Assembly: GCA_045533055.1 (NCBI GenBank)
Contig: JAZSHD010000251.1
Location: forward strand, 1 to 20,188
Length of the DNA: 20,188 nt
Direction: 5' to 3'
Source of the DNA: SIG78 sp045533055
Lineage (GTDB): Bacteria; Verrucomicrobiota; Lentisphaeria; Victivallales; Victivallaceae
A model generated the notes under the pieces. That model made no database searches. It was not told where the DNA came from and saw nothing but the letters and a program-made list of their open reading frames with translations. Of the stretch, positions 1 to 7,623 are shown piece after piece (the first letter of the stretch is position 1; every line of letters begins with the position of its first letter). The position numbers and the translations under genes are program-made.

Positions 1-59
1 ATTTGCAATATTATTATAAATAGCAATTTGCAAGAAAAAAACACAAAAAACATTTCATT

Positions 60-73
60 TTGACATAGGTCAA
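60..73. promoter_or_regulatory. Possible distal operator (TTGAC-ATAG-GTCAA)
   Basis: A perfect 5-bp inverted repeat with a 4-bp spacer lies about 30 bp upstream of the -35 box of the first promoter. The surrounding 1-100 stretch is very AT-rich and otherwise holds only a direct repeat of ATTTGCAA (1-8 and 26-33). A role as a regulator site is inferred from symmetry and position only. The left arm also looks like a -35 box, but no -10 box follows at proper spacing. Confidence 0.25.
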
Positions 74-102
74 TTATTTTATAAAAAAATGATGTATTTC
101 AC

Positions 103-131
103 TTGACAACTGCTTCAAAATCATGTATAAT
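103..131 (+). promoter_or_regulatory. Consensus sigma-70 promoter for the regulator/prepilin/GH123-like operon
   Basis: TTGACA at 103-108 and TATAAT at 126-131 are separated by exactly 17 bp, so both hexamers match the housekeeping consensus at every position. Transcription should begin near 137-139, which leaves a leader of about 45 nt before the ATG at 184. Such a strong core promoter usually needs a repressor to keep it quiet, which fits the palindrome that covers the predicted start site. Confidence 0.85.
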
Positions 132-136
132 TAAAT

Positions 137-163
137 CCGGATGATCCGGTTGTTTTCCGGAAA
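137..163. promoter_or_regulatory. Palindromic operator candidates at the transcription start
   Basis: CCGGAT-G-ATCCGG at 137-149 is a perfect palindrome around one central base, and it covers the predicted +1 to about +12. A second perfect palindrome, TTTCCGGAAA, lies at 154-163. Three CCGG cores at 137, 146 and 157 stand out in an AT-rich leader. Symmetry, position over the start site and the regulator gene immediately downstream suggest autoregulation by the GntR/LacI-type protein. That link is inference. Confidence 0.5.
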
Positions 164-183
164 CTGTATCAAGGAGAGGATTT

Positions 184-1272
184 ATGCATATAACAGATAT
201 ACCTTTAGTTACTTCGGCAATGCCCAAAATGCCCAAGTACCGGCAGATCGCTACCGTGATCGAGGAATATCTGGTGCGGACGCATCCGGCACCGGGGGAA
301 AAGTTCTTTACCGACCGGGCTCTTGCCAAATATTTTTCCACCACCGTTGTTACAGTGGCACACAGTTTGAACTATCTTTGCCAGAAAGGGCTGCTGGTTC
401 GCCGGGTGGGAGCGGGCACCTACATTGCGGGCAATGCAGTCAAACGCATCAAAAGCCGTATCGGAATAATCTGTCACGAAATGATTTTAGAAGAAGGCTA
501 TTATGTATCACCGGTTTTGAGCCGCTTCGGAGCGTTTTTCAATGAACGCAATTACGATGTTATCAGTTTCAAGGCTTCGCCGGAAGAGTACCGGCATTTG
601 ATAGATGAGTACGAGCTTGCGGGGATCATGATTTTCTGTCCCCGGCCGGAGTTTGCCGAAATCCTTACCAAGCTCCGTAGCGAAGGTGTGTCGGTAATTT
701 CCGTAGGTTACGCCATGCCGGAACTCCGGGGAGTGGCTTTTGGTACCGATCACGCTGAAATGATCCGCAATGCTGTGGAGCATCTTTACAAGCTGGGGCA
801 TCGCAAAATAGCTTTACTGCACAGTATGCAGCACTCCTGCAGTGATATTTTCACCCGTGCTTATCTGCAAGCCATGTGGCAGTATCAGCTGCCGGTAAAT
901 CCGGATTGGGACATGGGGACAGCCGGCTGGACAGCCGGTGAAACATTAAGTACCTTGATCAAACAGAACAATATGCCCACAGCCATCATTGCGGGGCAGA
1001 CCAGTGCAGTAGCTTATGTATACAACCTTTGCCAGCAGAACGGTATAAGGATCCCCGATGACCTTTCGCTGCTGGCGTTGGGTGATTCAGAGATTTTCAC
1101 TCAACTGCACCCTCCGGTCAGCGTGATCGCCCAGAATCTGCCGGAGATCGCCGACCGGGCGGCAAACGCTCTTTTGAATATGATCCAGCTGAAAAGCATA
1201 CCGGAAGATACCGAAAGTGCAGTTATGCCCATTCCGCTGGAACGCAAATCATGTAAAAGTATTCAACAATAA
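184..1272 (+). CDS. GntR/LacI hybrid transcriptional regulator (AraR-like layout)
   Basis: This 362-residue protein is a DNA-binding regulator with a sugar-sensor domain. Residues 18-82 form a GntR-type winged helix-turn-helix (KYRQIATVIEEYL, then a second helix around FSTTVVTVAHSL and the wing GAGTYIAG). Residues 91 to about 355 match the periplasmic-binding-protein-like effector domain of LacI regulators: a beta strand RIGIICHE, HRKIALLH near 203, and the C-terminal DDLSLLALGDSEIF followed by the Q-N-L-P-E-I-A-D-R-A-A-N-A-L-L helix. The same layout is known from Bacillus AraR. The start is set by AAGGAG at 171-176. It is the first gene of a three-gene unit, with 27 nt to the prepilin-like gene, and probably controls its own promoter and the GH123-like gene. 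The effector sugar cannot be told from sequence. Confidence 0.88.
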   Translation: MHITDIPLVTSAMPKMPKYRQIATVIEEYLVRTHPAPGEKFFTDRALAKYFSTTVVTVAHSLNYLCQKGLLVRRVGAGTYIAGNAVKRIKSRIGIICHEMILEEGYYVSPVLSRFGAFFNERNYDVISFKASPEEYRHLIDEYELAGIMIFCPRPEFAEILTKLRSEGVSVISVGYAMPELRGVAFGTDHAEMIRNAVEHLYKLGHRKIALLHSMQHSCSDIFTRAYLQAMWQYQLPVNPDWDMGTAGWTAGETLSTLIKQNNMPTAIIAGQTSAVAYVYNLCQQNGIRIPDDLSLLALGDSEIFTQLHPPVSVIAQNLPEIADRAANALLNMIQLKSIPEDTESAVMPIPLERKSCKSIQQ

Positions 1273-1299
1273 AATTTATAAATATCGGGAGAAGGAATT

Positions 1300-2022
1300 A
1301 TGAAAAAAATCAAATCATTTACTTTGATCGAATTGCTGGTTGTGATAGCTATAATAGCAATTCTGGCAGCCATGCTGCTGCCCGCCCTTTCGTCGGCAAG
1401 AGAGAGTGCCAAAGCCACCGCTTGCGTCAACAACGCTGCCAGTCTGGGCAAATATACCCGGATGTATGCCGATGACAACAACGACTGGGTGCCGCTGGCA
1501 AAATACGGCACCGGTTCCGGTTTTACCCCATATTACTCGGCAAAACTCGGCGGAGCGTGGTATATGCAGATAGCTCCTTATGCAGGTTGGAACTCCAAGT
1601 CACACATAACTCTGAAAGATATGCCGTCCAACCACGCGTTGGAGTGCCCCAGCCGGGAAACCAGTGAAGATCAGGTCGCCGGTGCCAAGATCAACTTTGC
1701 ACCCACCATGTCGCTTTTCACTAATTGCCCAAGTTACACTGTTGACGGCACAACGTGTCTGCGTATGAATTACGCCAAAATGATCGATCCCAGCGGATTG
1801 ATTTTTGTATTGGATGCCGCCGTTCCCGGCAATCCTTACGCGTTGAATATCAGTAAGCTCAAAGAGGCTGCCGATGCCAACTTCGGTGTCCCGCTGCATC
1901 AGGGAAACAACTCCTACTCGGCAACATTTTTTGACGGACATTCCGAAAGTGTGCTGAAAAAACCGATCCTTCTCGAATCAAAATCCAAAAAGCTGCTGCC
2001 GCTTTACAACCAAGCAGAATAA
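1300..2022 (+). CDS. Prepilin-like protein (type II secretion/DUF1559-type)
   Basis: This 240-residue protein starts with a type IV prepilin signal: a short basic leader (MKKIKS), the processing site S6/F7, T-L-I-E with Glu11 as the conserved Glu5 of the mature form, and a hydrophobic helix to about residue 30. The residue before the cut is Ser rather than the usual Gly. After the helix come LSSARESAKATACVNN and Y-A-D-D-N-N-D, usual for this group. Near the C-terminus H200 and D212-G213 give an H-X11-DG motif, a longer version of the H-X9-DG motif of DUF1559-type proteins. A strong GAAGGA site lies at 1291-1296. It is expected to be anchored in the inner membrane or assembled in a pseudopilus. 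Its place between a regulator and a giant hydrolase suggests a role in substrate handling or secretion, which is inference. Confidence 0.88.
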   Translation: MKKIKSFTLIELLVVIAIIAILAAMLLPALSSARESAKATACVNNAASLGKYTRMYADDNNDWVPLAKYGTGSGFTPYYSAKLGGAWYMQIAPYAGWNSKSHITLKDMPSNHALECPSRETSEDQVAGAKINFAPTMSLFTNCPSYTVDGTTCLRMNYAKMIDPSGLIFVLDAAVPGNPYALNISKLKEAADANFGVPLHQGNNSYSATFFDGHSESVLKKPILLESKSKKLLPLYNQAE

Positions 2023-2096
2023 AATTATATCATCATCCGCAAAAGTAAAAAACAGCCGTAAATTGCCAATAAGCAGTTTAAGGTAAAGGTTCTGTA

Positions 2097-2126
2097 TTGC
2101 TTTTTTAGATTTGATAACTGTAATAA
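2097..2126 (+). promoter_or_regulatory. Possible internal promoter before the GH123-like gene
   Basis: The 129-bp gap between the prepilin-like gene and the large hydrolase gene holds TTGCTT (2097-2102), an 18-bp spacer and TAATAA (2121-2126). The hydrolase ribosome site AAAGGAG is at 2136-2142. The match is only fair and the gap is AT-rich, so a chance match is quite possible. The gene may simply be read through from the upstream promoter. Confidence 0.3.
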
Positions 2127-2151
2127 TATACAAAAAAAGGAGTAATCTGTT

Positions 2152-5100
2152 ATGAAAGTCAAGTCCGCTTTGATCTGTGCTGCCGCGGCAGCTGCGTTGA
2201 CTCTGGGTGCCAAAGAGCTTTATCCAGCCGGGGATTTTGAGAAGAAAAGTTATTCCCCTATGAGAATAAGCAATCTGGTAAGCAAAGACCGTAAACGCGT
2301 TACCGCCCCCAAAGGCACCGTTACCGCCGTTGTCCAGAGCCAAAAAGTTTTTAATGGCAAAAATGCACTGCTTTTGACTGCCGGCAAAGGCGGTATGCAC
2401 GACTTGAATATCCGCAATCTGCCGGTCAAGGCCGGAAAAAAATATACTTTCAGTATTCGGTATTTTGTGGAAGAAGGCATCGAAAACTTCTATCTGGGCT
2501 GCCGCTTGAACATGGTGCGTAAAGGCAAGAAGCCCGTCAACCGATTCCCCAGAGGCAAAGCCGCCGCGGGCGAGTGGATGACTCTTAAAACCACCTTTTA
2601 CCCCCACGCTGATACCGAAAAAATGAACCTTACAGTCTGGATCGGCAAAGGGCCCTACAAAGTATATATCGACGATATAAAAATTACTGAAGTAGCCGAA
2701 ACTAAAGTCGAAGAAAGCGATTCCAACACCGCACTGATCCTGCAGAATGAAGATGTAACTATTTGGCGACAAGCCAATTACCGCCGGATCGACGCTCAAA
2801 AAGTCCCTGCCGGCTTGAAAAAATCTGCCCGGGTAACTTTAGAGTGCGCCGCCAACGAAATGGAACCTTTCCAGCTGGCAGTGTTCCCCAAAAAAGAGCT
2901 GAAAGATTTGAGCTTGCAAATCAGCGATTTTAAGGGCGAAAACGGCACTATCAGCAAAAATCTGCAAAGTTACGGCATCGTCCGCTATGCCAAATTGAAC
3001 AACCCCAACAATCCCACCCTTAAGGGCGAGATCGCTGACCCGCTTACCGACGAAAAGGTCACTGATGCCCCTGCCAACAAAAACACCATCTTTTTTGTGC
3101 GGTTGTTTGCCCCCAAAGGTACCGCAGCGGGGACTTACCGGAGCGATCTTGAACTGAAAAGCGGTGATAAAGTTCTTTGCAAACTGCCTTTGACTTTGAA
3201 AGTCCGCAATTTTGAACTGCCTGATACCCCCGCGATCCGCACGCTTTTTTACGCTCATCCCGGCACGGCTAAAAAATCTTACAAGGATCAGCGGAGCGTG
3301 AAGGAAATTTCCGAAGATATGAGTACGATCCTGAAAAATCACCGTATAACGGGCAGTCAGTGTATTATGCCGCCTTTACCCAAGTACGAAATCAAAGGCG
3401 ATACGCTGACCATCACCGACTGGAGCAAATTCGATGCCCAAGTCAAATATATGTACGAAAAACACGGAGTAAGAGATTTTACGCTGCCCGTTTTGCGGAT
3501 GTTCGGTTACACCAGTGGCTGGAGGCGTGGCAAAATCAAGGTTTTCGGCGTCGATTTGTTTACCGAAAGAGCCCGCAAACTTTCTGCAGACTTTGCCCGT
3601 CAGATCCACGAGCATTGGATGAAGACGATGCCCGAAGATGCGTTGTATTACAGCTATGTTTATGACGAACCTCCGCCCAAAGTCTATGATGAACTCAATA
3701 AATTTACCGGGTATGTGAAAAAAGCGGCCCCCGATTTCCGTTTCTTCATAACCCACTATGTGGACCCTCTGGTCAAGAATATCAGCGTACACTGTGTTCC
3801 TTTCGGTTACGCTTATGTCAATCCCGAACTGGAAAAAGGTCTGGAAATCTGGTATTACAACTGGCCGCAGCCGCTGGCACACTTCAACTACATCCAAAAC
3901 CGTATCTATGCGTGGCAGATCTACGCCAACGGCGGTCGGGGCGGTCTTAAGTGGCAGGTGGCACATACCACAGCCAACAACAATCCGTGGAATGCTTTGG
4001 ATAAAACTTATCTCGATGGCGATGCCACTACGATTTATCCTGCCATTACCCCCGGCGGCAAAATGGTTGCCAGCTTGCGTCTGGCACAGATACGGGAATC
4101 GGTGGATGATGGCGATTACCTGAAACTGCTGGAAAAAGAGGTGGAAAAATCCTTCCCCAACGAAGGCAGAAAGTATGTTTACAACCTTATCCGCGAACTG
4201 CTGCCCAGTTTGCCCTTCGGCTACACCAACGATGCCGAACTGCTCTACAATATGCGGAGCCGTCTGGCGGATGCCATCGAAAACTTCAACCTTGATCCTG
4301 TGGTGCTTGCCGTCAGCGACCCCATGAACAACAGCCAAGTGGAGCTGCCGGAAATCAAATTCACTATACGGGGTGAAAACGGTGCCAAAGTCAAGCTCAA
4401 CGGTAAAAATGTGGGCGTGATCACAGGTGATCTCTGCAAATTTACCTATACGCTGCCCCGGCTGGGTAAAAACTTTGTGAAAATCGAAGTAACTTCCAAC
4501 GGCAAGAGCAAAGTTTACAACTATGTATACACCCTTTTGCAGGATGCCAACTTGAAAAAACTTGCCGCACTGGTCAAAACCATGCAGCAGCTCAAGCTGG
4601 ATCATTCCGAAGCCGATGAACTCTTTAAGAGCGTGGAAAAGAGTCCCTACACTGCCGAAATGCGTGACACTTGCAGCCGCCTGACTGCCGAATACGCTCA
4701 AAAGATCATGGCAAGCAAGATCGCCAGACTCGTAAAAGGCAAAAACACCGCAGTCAATGCACTCAACGATCAGGCAAAAGCTATGTTCAAACTTGGTTTG
4801 TATAACCGCACTGATTACTATCTGGCACTGGCTGAAGAATTTGGCAAATATATGCTGCCCAAATCGTCGGCAATGAAAATCGAACCTGTAATGATCCACG
4901 GCAACTTCGGGTTCAAGATCTCCAACGGCATCATTGAATTTGTGCTGCTGGAAATGGGCGGCAGAGTGGTATCGTTCAAGGTGGACGGTGTGGAAACTTT
5001 AAATCCCGGCAATCTCGATCGTTCGCTGCCCGTTGCAGTCCGTGCCGGTCGGCAGTACAATAAATTCACTATCCGCACCATACCGTTTTTGGGCGGTTAC

Positions 5101-5730
5101 GAAGATGCCGGCGAATACGTGCTGCCGGAAAGCGCGGTGGATTGGGATATCGCTGTAAAAGAGATTTCCAATAAACGCATTGCCCTTGAGTGTTCTATCC
5201 TTATGCAGAACAAGAAGTTCAAGATTTCCCGGGTAATGGTTTGCGAAGCCGGTTCGCCGGAATTGAAGATCAATTATACCATAAGCAATGTATTCCCCCC
5301 GGAATTCAAGTCTGACGACCCGACGCACTATCACTTGAACTGGCGCGGCAGATTGATGCCGCAAATCGGCAAATCTGCTCAAGGCGACAAGCTGAACATC
5401 CCCACCGATGTTGAACTGCCTGCGGTTTTGTTTGACAATGCCAAACCCATTTTTTACGAAAAACGCTCCGTACGCTTGAAAGAACAGTTTATGAGCATAA
5501 CCGACCAAGCCGAAAAAACCGGTCTGGCGTGGCAGATCGACCCGCAGATCAACTATGCCTATATCTGGTTCGACAGTCAGCGGAAAAAGGGTTCCAACGG
5601 CGTTTACACGCTTGAAATTTTCCGCAGTTTCCGTGGCAATGTCCACGGAGCCAAAGCCAATACCCCCTTCTACATCGAACCGGGCAAGTCGGTCAAATTC
5701 AATGTAACGCTTAAAGGTGTAAAGTTGTAA
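2152..5730 (+). CDS. Large secreted GH123/DUF4091-like glycoside hydrolase
   Basis: This 1192-residue exported protein has a signal peptide (basic start, poly-Ala core, cut near G19-A20/K21). Residues about 24-180 resemble a CBM4/9-type jelly roll ending in VYIDDIKITEV. Residues about 215-690 match the GH123/DUF4091 group: the beta-sandwich segment with A-N-E-M-E-P-F-Q-L and F-E-L-P-D-T-P, then a barrel with YSYVYDEPPP, in which D505-E506 corresponds to the catalytic Asp-Glu pair of GH123 N-acetylgalactosaminidases (substrate-assisted cleavage). A GGRGGLKWQ segment and I-R-E-S-V-D-D-G-D-Y follow, typical of DUF4091. Then come an Ig-like domain (about 717-800), a helical stretch (about 800-880) and a C-terminal sandwich (about 900-1192) recalling mutarotase-like carbohydrate-binding folds. 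It is about twice the length usual for DUF4091 proteins. The substrate is unknown; GalNAc-containing glycans are one option by family analogy. Confidence 0.8.
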   Translation: MKVKSALICAAAAAALTLGAKELYPAGDFEKKSYSPMRISNLVSKDRKRVTAPKGTVTAVVQSQKVFNGKNALLLTAGKGGMHDLNIRNLPVKAGKKYTFSIRYFVEEGIENFYLGCRLNMVRKGKKPVNRFPRGKAAAGEWMTLKTTFYPHADTEKMNLTVWIGKGPYKVYIDDIKITEVAETKVEESDSNTALILQNEDVTIWRQANYRRIDAQKVPAGLKKSARVTLECAANEMEPFQLAVFPKKELKDLSLQISDFKGENGTISKNLQSYGIVRYAKLNNPNNPTLKGEIADPLTDEKVTDAPANKNTIFFVRLFAPKGTAAGTYRSDLELKSGDKVLCKLPLTLKVRNFELPDTPAIRTLFYAHPGTAKKSYKDQRSVKEISEDMSTILKNHRITGSQCIMPPLPKYEIKGDTLTITDWSKFDAQVKYMYEKHGVRDFTLPVLRMFGYTSGWRRGKIKVFGVDLFTERARKLSADFARQIHEHWMKTMPEDALYYSYVYDEPPPKVYDELNKFTGYVKKAAPDFRFFITHYVDPLVKNISVHCVPFGYAYVNPELEKGLEIWYYNWPQPLAHFNYIQNRIYAWQIYANGGRGGLKWQVAHTTANNNPWNALDKTYLDGDATTIYPAITPGGKMVASLRLAQIRESVDDGDYLKLLEKEVEKSFPNEGRKYVYNLIRELLPSLPFGYTNDAELLYNMRSRLADAIENFNLDPVVLAVSDPMNNSQVELPEIKFTIRGENGAKVKLNGKNVGVITGDLCKFTYTLPRLGKNFVKIEVTSNGKSKVYNYVYTLLQDANLKKLAALVKTMQQLKLDHSEADELFKSVEKSPYTAEMRDTCSRLTAEYAQKIMASKIARLVKGKNTAVNALNDQAKAMFKLGLYNRTDYYLALAEEFGKYMLPKSSAMKIEPVMIHGNFGFKISNGIIEFVLLEMGGRVVSFKVDGVETLNPGNLDRSLPVAVRAGRQYNKFTIRTIPFLGGYEDAGEYVLPESAVDWDIAVKEISNKRIALECSILMQNKKFKISRVMVCEAGSPELKINYTISNVFPPEFKSDDPTHYHLNWRGRLMPQIGKSAQGDKLNIPTDVELPAVLFDNAKPIFYEKRSVRLKEQFMSITDQAEKTGLAWQIDPQINYAYIWFDSQRKKGSNGVYTLEIFRSFRGNVHGAKANTPFYIEPGKSVKFNVTLKGVKL

Positions 5731-5766
5731 ATACCGCATTCAGTGTCGGAAGTCACCGGAAAAAAC

Positions 5767-5827
5767 TTTGAACCGCACAAACTTTTTTACTTCAACTAAA
5801 AGTAAACAGACGGTGGTGCGGTTCAAA
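5767..5827. terminator. Long nested hairpin downstream of the GH123-like gene
   Basis: A perfect 12-bp inverted repeat, TTTGAACCGCAC (5767-5778) and GTGCGGTTCAAA (5816-5827), encloses a second stem, TTTACTT (5786-5792) with AAGTAAA (5800-5806). It starts 36 nt after the stop codon at 5730. On the plus strand no U-run follows. On the minus strand the outer stem is followed by GTTTTT. It may end or protect the upstream transcript, but it is not a textbook plus-strand intrinsic terminator. Confidence 0.4.
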
Positions 5828-5883
5828 ACTTATCTCCGTGCTGACTTTTCGCACTGATCCATACAGTTGATTGAAAAATATAC

Positions 5884-6200
5884 TGTCGCAGGGCACACGC
5901 CTGCGAGCCCGTGCGATAGATTATGGGAGAGTATGGGAGAGTATGGGAAGCGGGCAAAGCCCGCTGCAGCCGGTAGACGCGCTGCCCCGGCGAGCAATGC
6001 ACTGGGTAATACCCGTTGCCACACACAATACCGCCACGGTTTTGCGGCATCAGCCGCCACGCACAATGTTGCTATGTTGGCGGCAATACTCTCATACACT
6101 CTCATACACTCTCATACTTTCCCATACCCTCCCATATTTTCTCATAAAAAGCCGCCAACTATCCTACTGCCCGCTTGCCGCGGCGTAGTGTAACGAAGCC
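5884..6200. repeat. GC-rich noncoding element with 10-bp unit repeats in inverted arms
   Basis: The gene-free gap 5731-6352 changes composition at about 5884-6200. Three 10-bp units of the type GTATGGGAGA run from 5921 to 5950, and six units of the type CTCATACACT/CCCATACCCT run from 6091 to 6150. The arms 5921-5948 and 6120-6147 are inverted copies with 24 of 28 positions matching. Between and around them are small perfect hairpins: AGCGGGC/GCCCGCT (5949-5965), GCGGC/GCCGC (6044-6057) and CGCAGG/CCTGCG (5887-5905). Several overlapping frames stay open here, but none shows a protein-like sequence. It could be a non-autonomous (MITE/REP-like) repeat or a structured RNA. The outer limits are approximate, and no clear target-site duplication was found. 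Confidence 0.55.
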
Positions 6201-6218
6201 GGGCGTATGCGTTTTATG

Positions 6219-6242
6219 GCTGAAAATAAACCATTTTTCAGC
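6219..6242. repeat. Short inverted repeat GCTGAAAA/TTTTCAGC
   Basis: A perfect 8-bp stem (6219-6226 with 6235-6242) with an 8-nt loop lies 44 bp upstream of the -35 box of the lipoprotein gene. It may mark the right edge of the GC-rich element or be a regulator site. No further evidence favours either. Confidence 0.3.
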
Positions 6243-6285
6243 TCAACACGGCTGTGGTCAAAGGGGATTTTTTCCCACGCTTTTT

Positions 6286-6314
6286 TTGACAAATCTTTTT
6301 ATGTATGCTAAATT
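6286..6314 (+). promoter_or_regulatory. Promoter of the BPL_N-like lipoprotein gene
   Basis: TTGACA (6286-6291) is followed after 17 bp by TAAATT (6309-6314). TGC directly before the hexamer makes it an extended -10. The -35 box matches consensus completely, and the weak -10 hexamer is offset by the TG extension. The predicted leader is about 30-35 nt to the ATG at 6353. Confidence 0.6.
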
Positions 6315-6352
6315 GTTCGGAACACAATAATATATAGATAAAAAGAGGTTTT

Positions 6353-7504
6353 ATGATGTTTAAAAGAACTTTGGTACAAATTGTTTCTGCCGCAGTGATA
6401 GCTGTTTTAAGTTGTTCCTGTACGGCACTTTCTACTGAAAAACAACCGAAAGCTGAAGCCAAAAAGCTCAAGGTGGGTCTTTATATTGACAAGGGTGCCA
6501 GCGGCTGCGGGGTTTACCATCATGCAAGTTTGATCGCCCATTCACCCCAGGCCGAATTGATTACGCTGATGGCAAAAGATATACAAGCGGGCAAACTCAA
6601 AGAGCTGGATGTGCTGGTGATGCCCGGCGGCGGCTCCAACAAACAATGCACCACCATCGGCAAGGCCCACCACGACAAGATCCGGGATTTTCTGCGTAAC
6701 GGCGGCGGCTATGTTGGTACTTGTGCGGGGATGTTCAATGTGCTGGGCTGCCGTTTGCAGCTGCTGCCCTTCGACCGTTATTTAGGAGCGGGCGGTTCCA
6801 CATCGAGCGTGACGGTGGAAGTTACTGAAGAAGCCTCCCAAATTCTGGGCATTGCTCCCGGTGACCGGGTGGTGCGTTACTCCGGCGGACCGGTGGTATA
6901 TCCCACCGATCCGGCAAAATGCGAAGGCAAAGGTATCTCGCTGGGGGCATATAAAAGTGCCGTCAGCCGCAGCAAGAAGCATATTGATAAATTTATTGGA
7001 GCACCGGGCTGGATCTACGGGACTTTCGGTAAGGGCAAAGTCATTGCCACAAGTTTCCACCCCGAATACGAGGAAGTCAATTACGATATGATGCTGGGGT
7101 GCTACTATGCAGTATCCGGTGTAAAACTTACTCCGGTGTGGCCCAAAAAGAATTTCCGCCCGGTGCGGGTGGGCTTGCTTGCCACCGGTCTGAACGGCCA
7201 CGGCCCCATCAAAACCATGGTCGACCTTGAAAAACATCCGGATATCGATGTACATTACATTATGATGAGCGAGATCAAAAAAGGTATGCTGCGGCACCTT
7301 GACTATCTGGTCATGCCCCACGCCGATGGAGCGGTGGTCAAAAAATATATGAATTTGCCTTTCACCAAAAAAGTTCTGGCTGAATTTCTGGATAACGGCG
7401 GAGTGATCCTTGCCGGAGGCAACGCCGCAGAAGCTGTTGCCGACCACAAAAATGTAAAGAAACTTCCCGAAAATGTGGATTTCAGAAAATACATAAAAAA
7501 GTGA
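6353..7504 (+). CDS. Lipoprotein with BPL_N / class I amidotransferase-like domain and a degenerate second copy
   Basis: This 383-residue protein has a lipoprotein signal with lipobox V18-L-S-C21. Residues about 38-250 resemble the N-terminal domain family of biotin-protein ligase (BPL_N), a class I glutamine-amidotransferase-like fold. LDVLVMPGGGS precedes the nucleophile elbow G-T-C124-A-G, and SFHPE (H236, E238) supplies the expected His-Glu partners. From about 270 the pattern repeats (VRVGLLATG, LDYLVMPHADG, L-D-N-G-G-V-I-L-A-G-G), but G355 stands where C124 would align, so the second copy should be inactive. There is no ligase domain, and the real reaction is unknown. The start could be 6353 or 6356: AAGAGG at 6343-6348 suits the second ATG slightly better. 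It has its own promoter and a terminator at 7548-7599. Confidence 0.75.
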   Translation: MMFKRTLVQIVSAAVIAVLSCSCTALSTEKQPKAEAKKLKVGLYIDKGASGCGVYHHASLIAHSPQAELITLMAKDIQAGKLKELDVLVMPGGGSNKQCTTIGKAHHDKIRDFLRNGGGYVGTCAGMFNVLGCRLQLLPFDRYLGAGGSTSSVTVEVTEEASQILGIAPGDRVVRYSGGPVVYPTDPAKCEGKGISLGAYKSAVSRSKKHIDKFIGAPGWIYGTFGKGKVIATSFHPEYEEVNYDMMLGCYYAVSGVKLTPVWPKKNFRPVRVGLLATGLNGHGPIKTMVDLEKHPDIDVHYIMMSEIKKGMLRHLDYLVMPHADGAVVKKYMNLPFTKKVLAEFLDNGGVILAGGNAAEAVADHKNVKKLPENVDFRKYIKK

Positions 7505-7547
7505 TCCCACGGCAAGATCATAATCTCTTTGGGCAGCGGCAAAACAA

Positions 7548-7599
7548 AACCGGTGTTCCGGAGTGACTGCTCTTGAGCAAGTATCCCGGAACACCGGTT
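7548..7599. terminator. Bidirectional terminator between convergent units
   Basis: A perfect 14-bp stem, AACCGGTGTTCCGG (7548-7561) with CCGGAACACCGGTT (7586-7599), encloses a loop with its own TGCTC/GAGCA stem. It sits between the convergent lipoprotein (stop 7504) and SGNH esterase (stop 7624) genes. On the minus strand the stem runs into TTTTGTTTTG, a good terminator tail. On the plus strand the tail is only T-rich further on (TATTTTATTTTT near 7620). Confidence 0.8.
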
Positions 7600-7623
7600 G
7601 CGTGTTATACTTATTGGGCTATT

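Noticed and set aside
60..88. Second promoter using TTGACA at 60-65 with the TATAAA at 80-85
   Set aside because: The spacer would be 14 bp, too short for sigma-70, while a perfect promoter lies just downstream.
2071..2106. Intrinsic terminator between the prepilin-like and GH123-like genes (AAGCA/TGCTT followed by T6)
   Set aside because: The stem is only about 5 bp and AT-rich with a 22-nt loop, too weak to call. It may at most cause partial attenuation.
3376..4899. A 507-codon open frame on the minus strand inside the GH123-like gene
   Set aside because: Antisense shadow of the GH123-like coding sequence, including the catalytic D-E region. No ribosome site or family motif was seen.
6091..6150. 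CRISPR array
   Set aside because: The units are only 10 bp, contiguous and degenerate, with no spacers and no cas genes nearby.
5823..6193. Several overlapping 75-108 codon open frames in the 5731-6352 gap
   Set aside because: Open in many frames on both strands because of repeated, GC-rich sequence. None has a ribosome site or protein-like pattern, and they differ only by frame over the same repeats.
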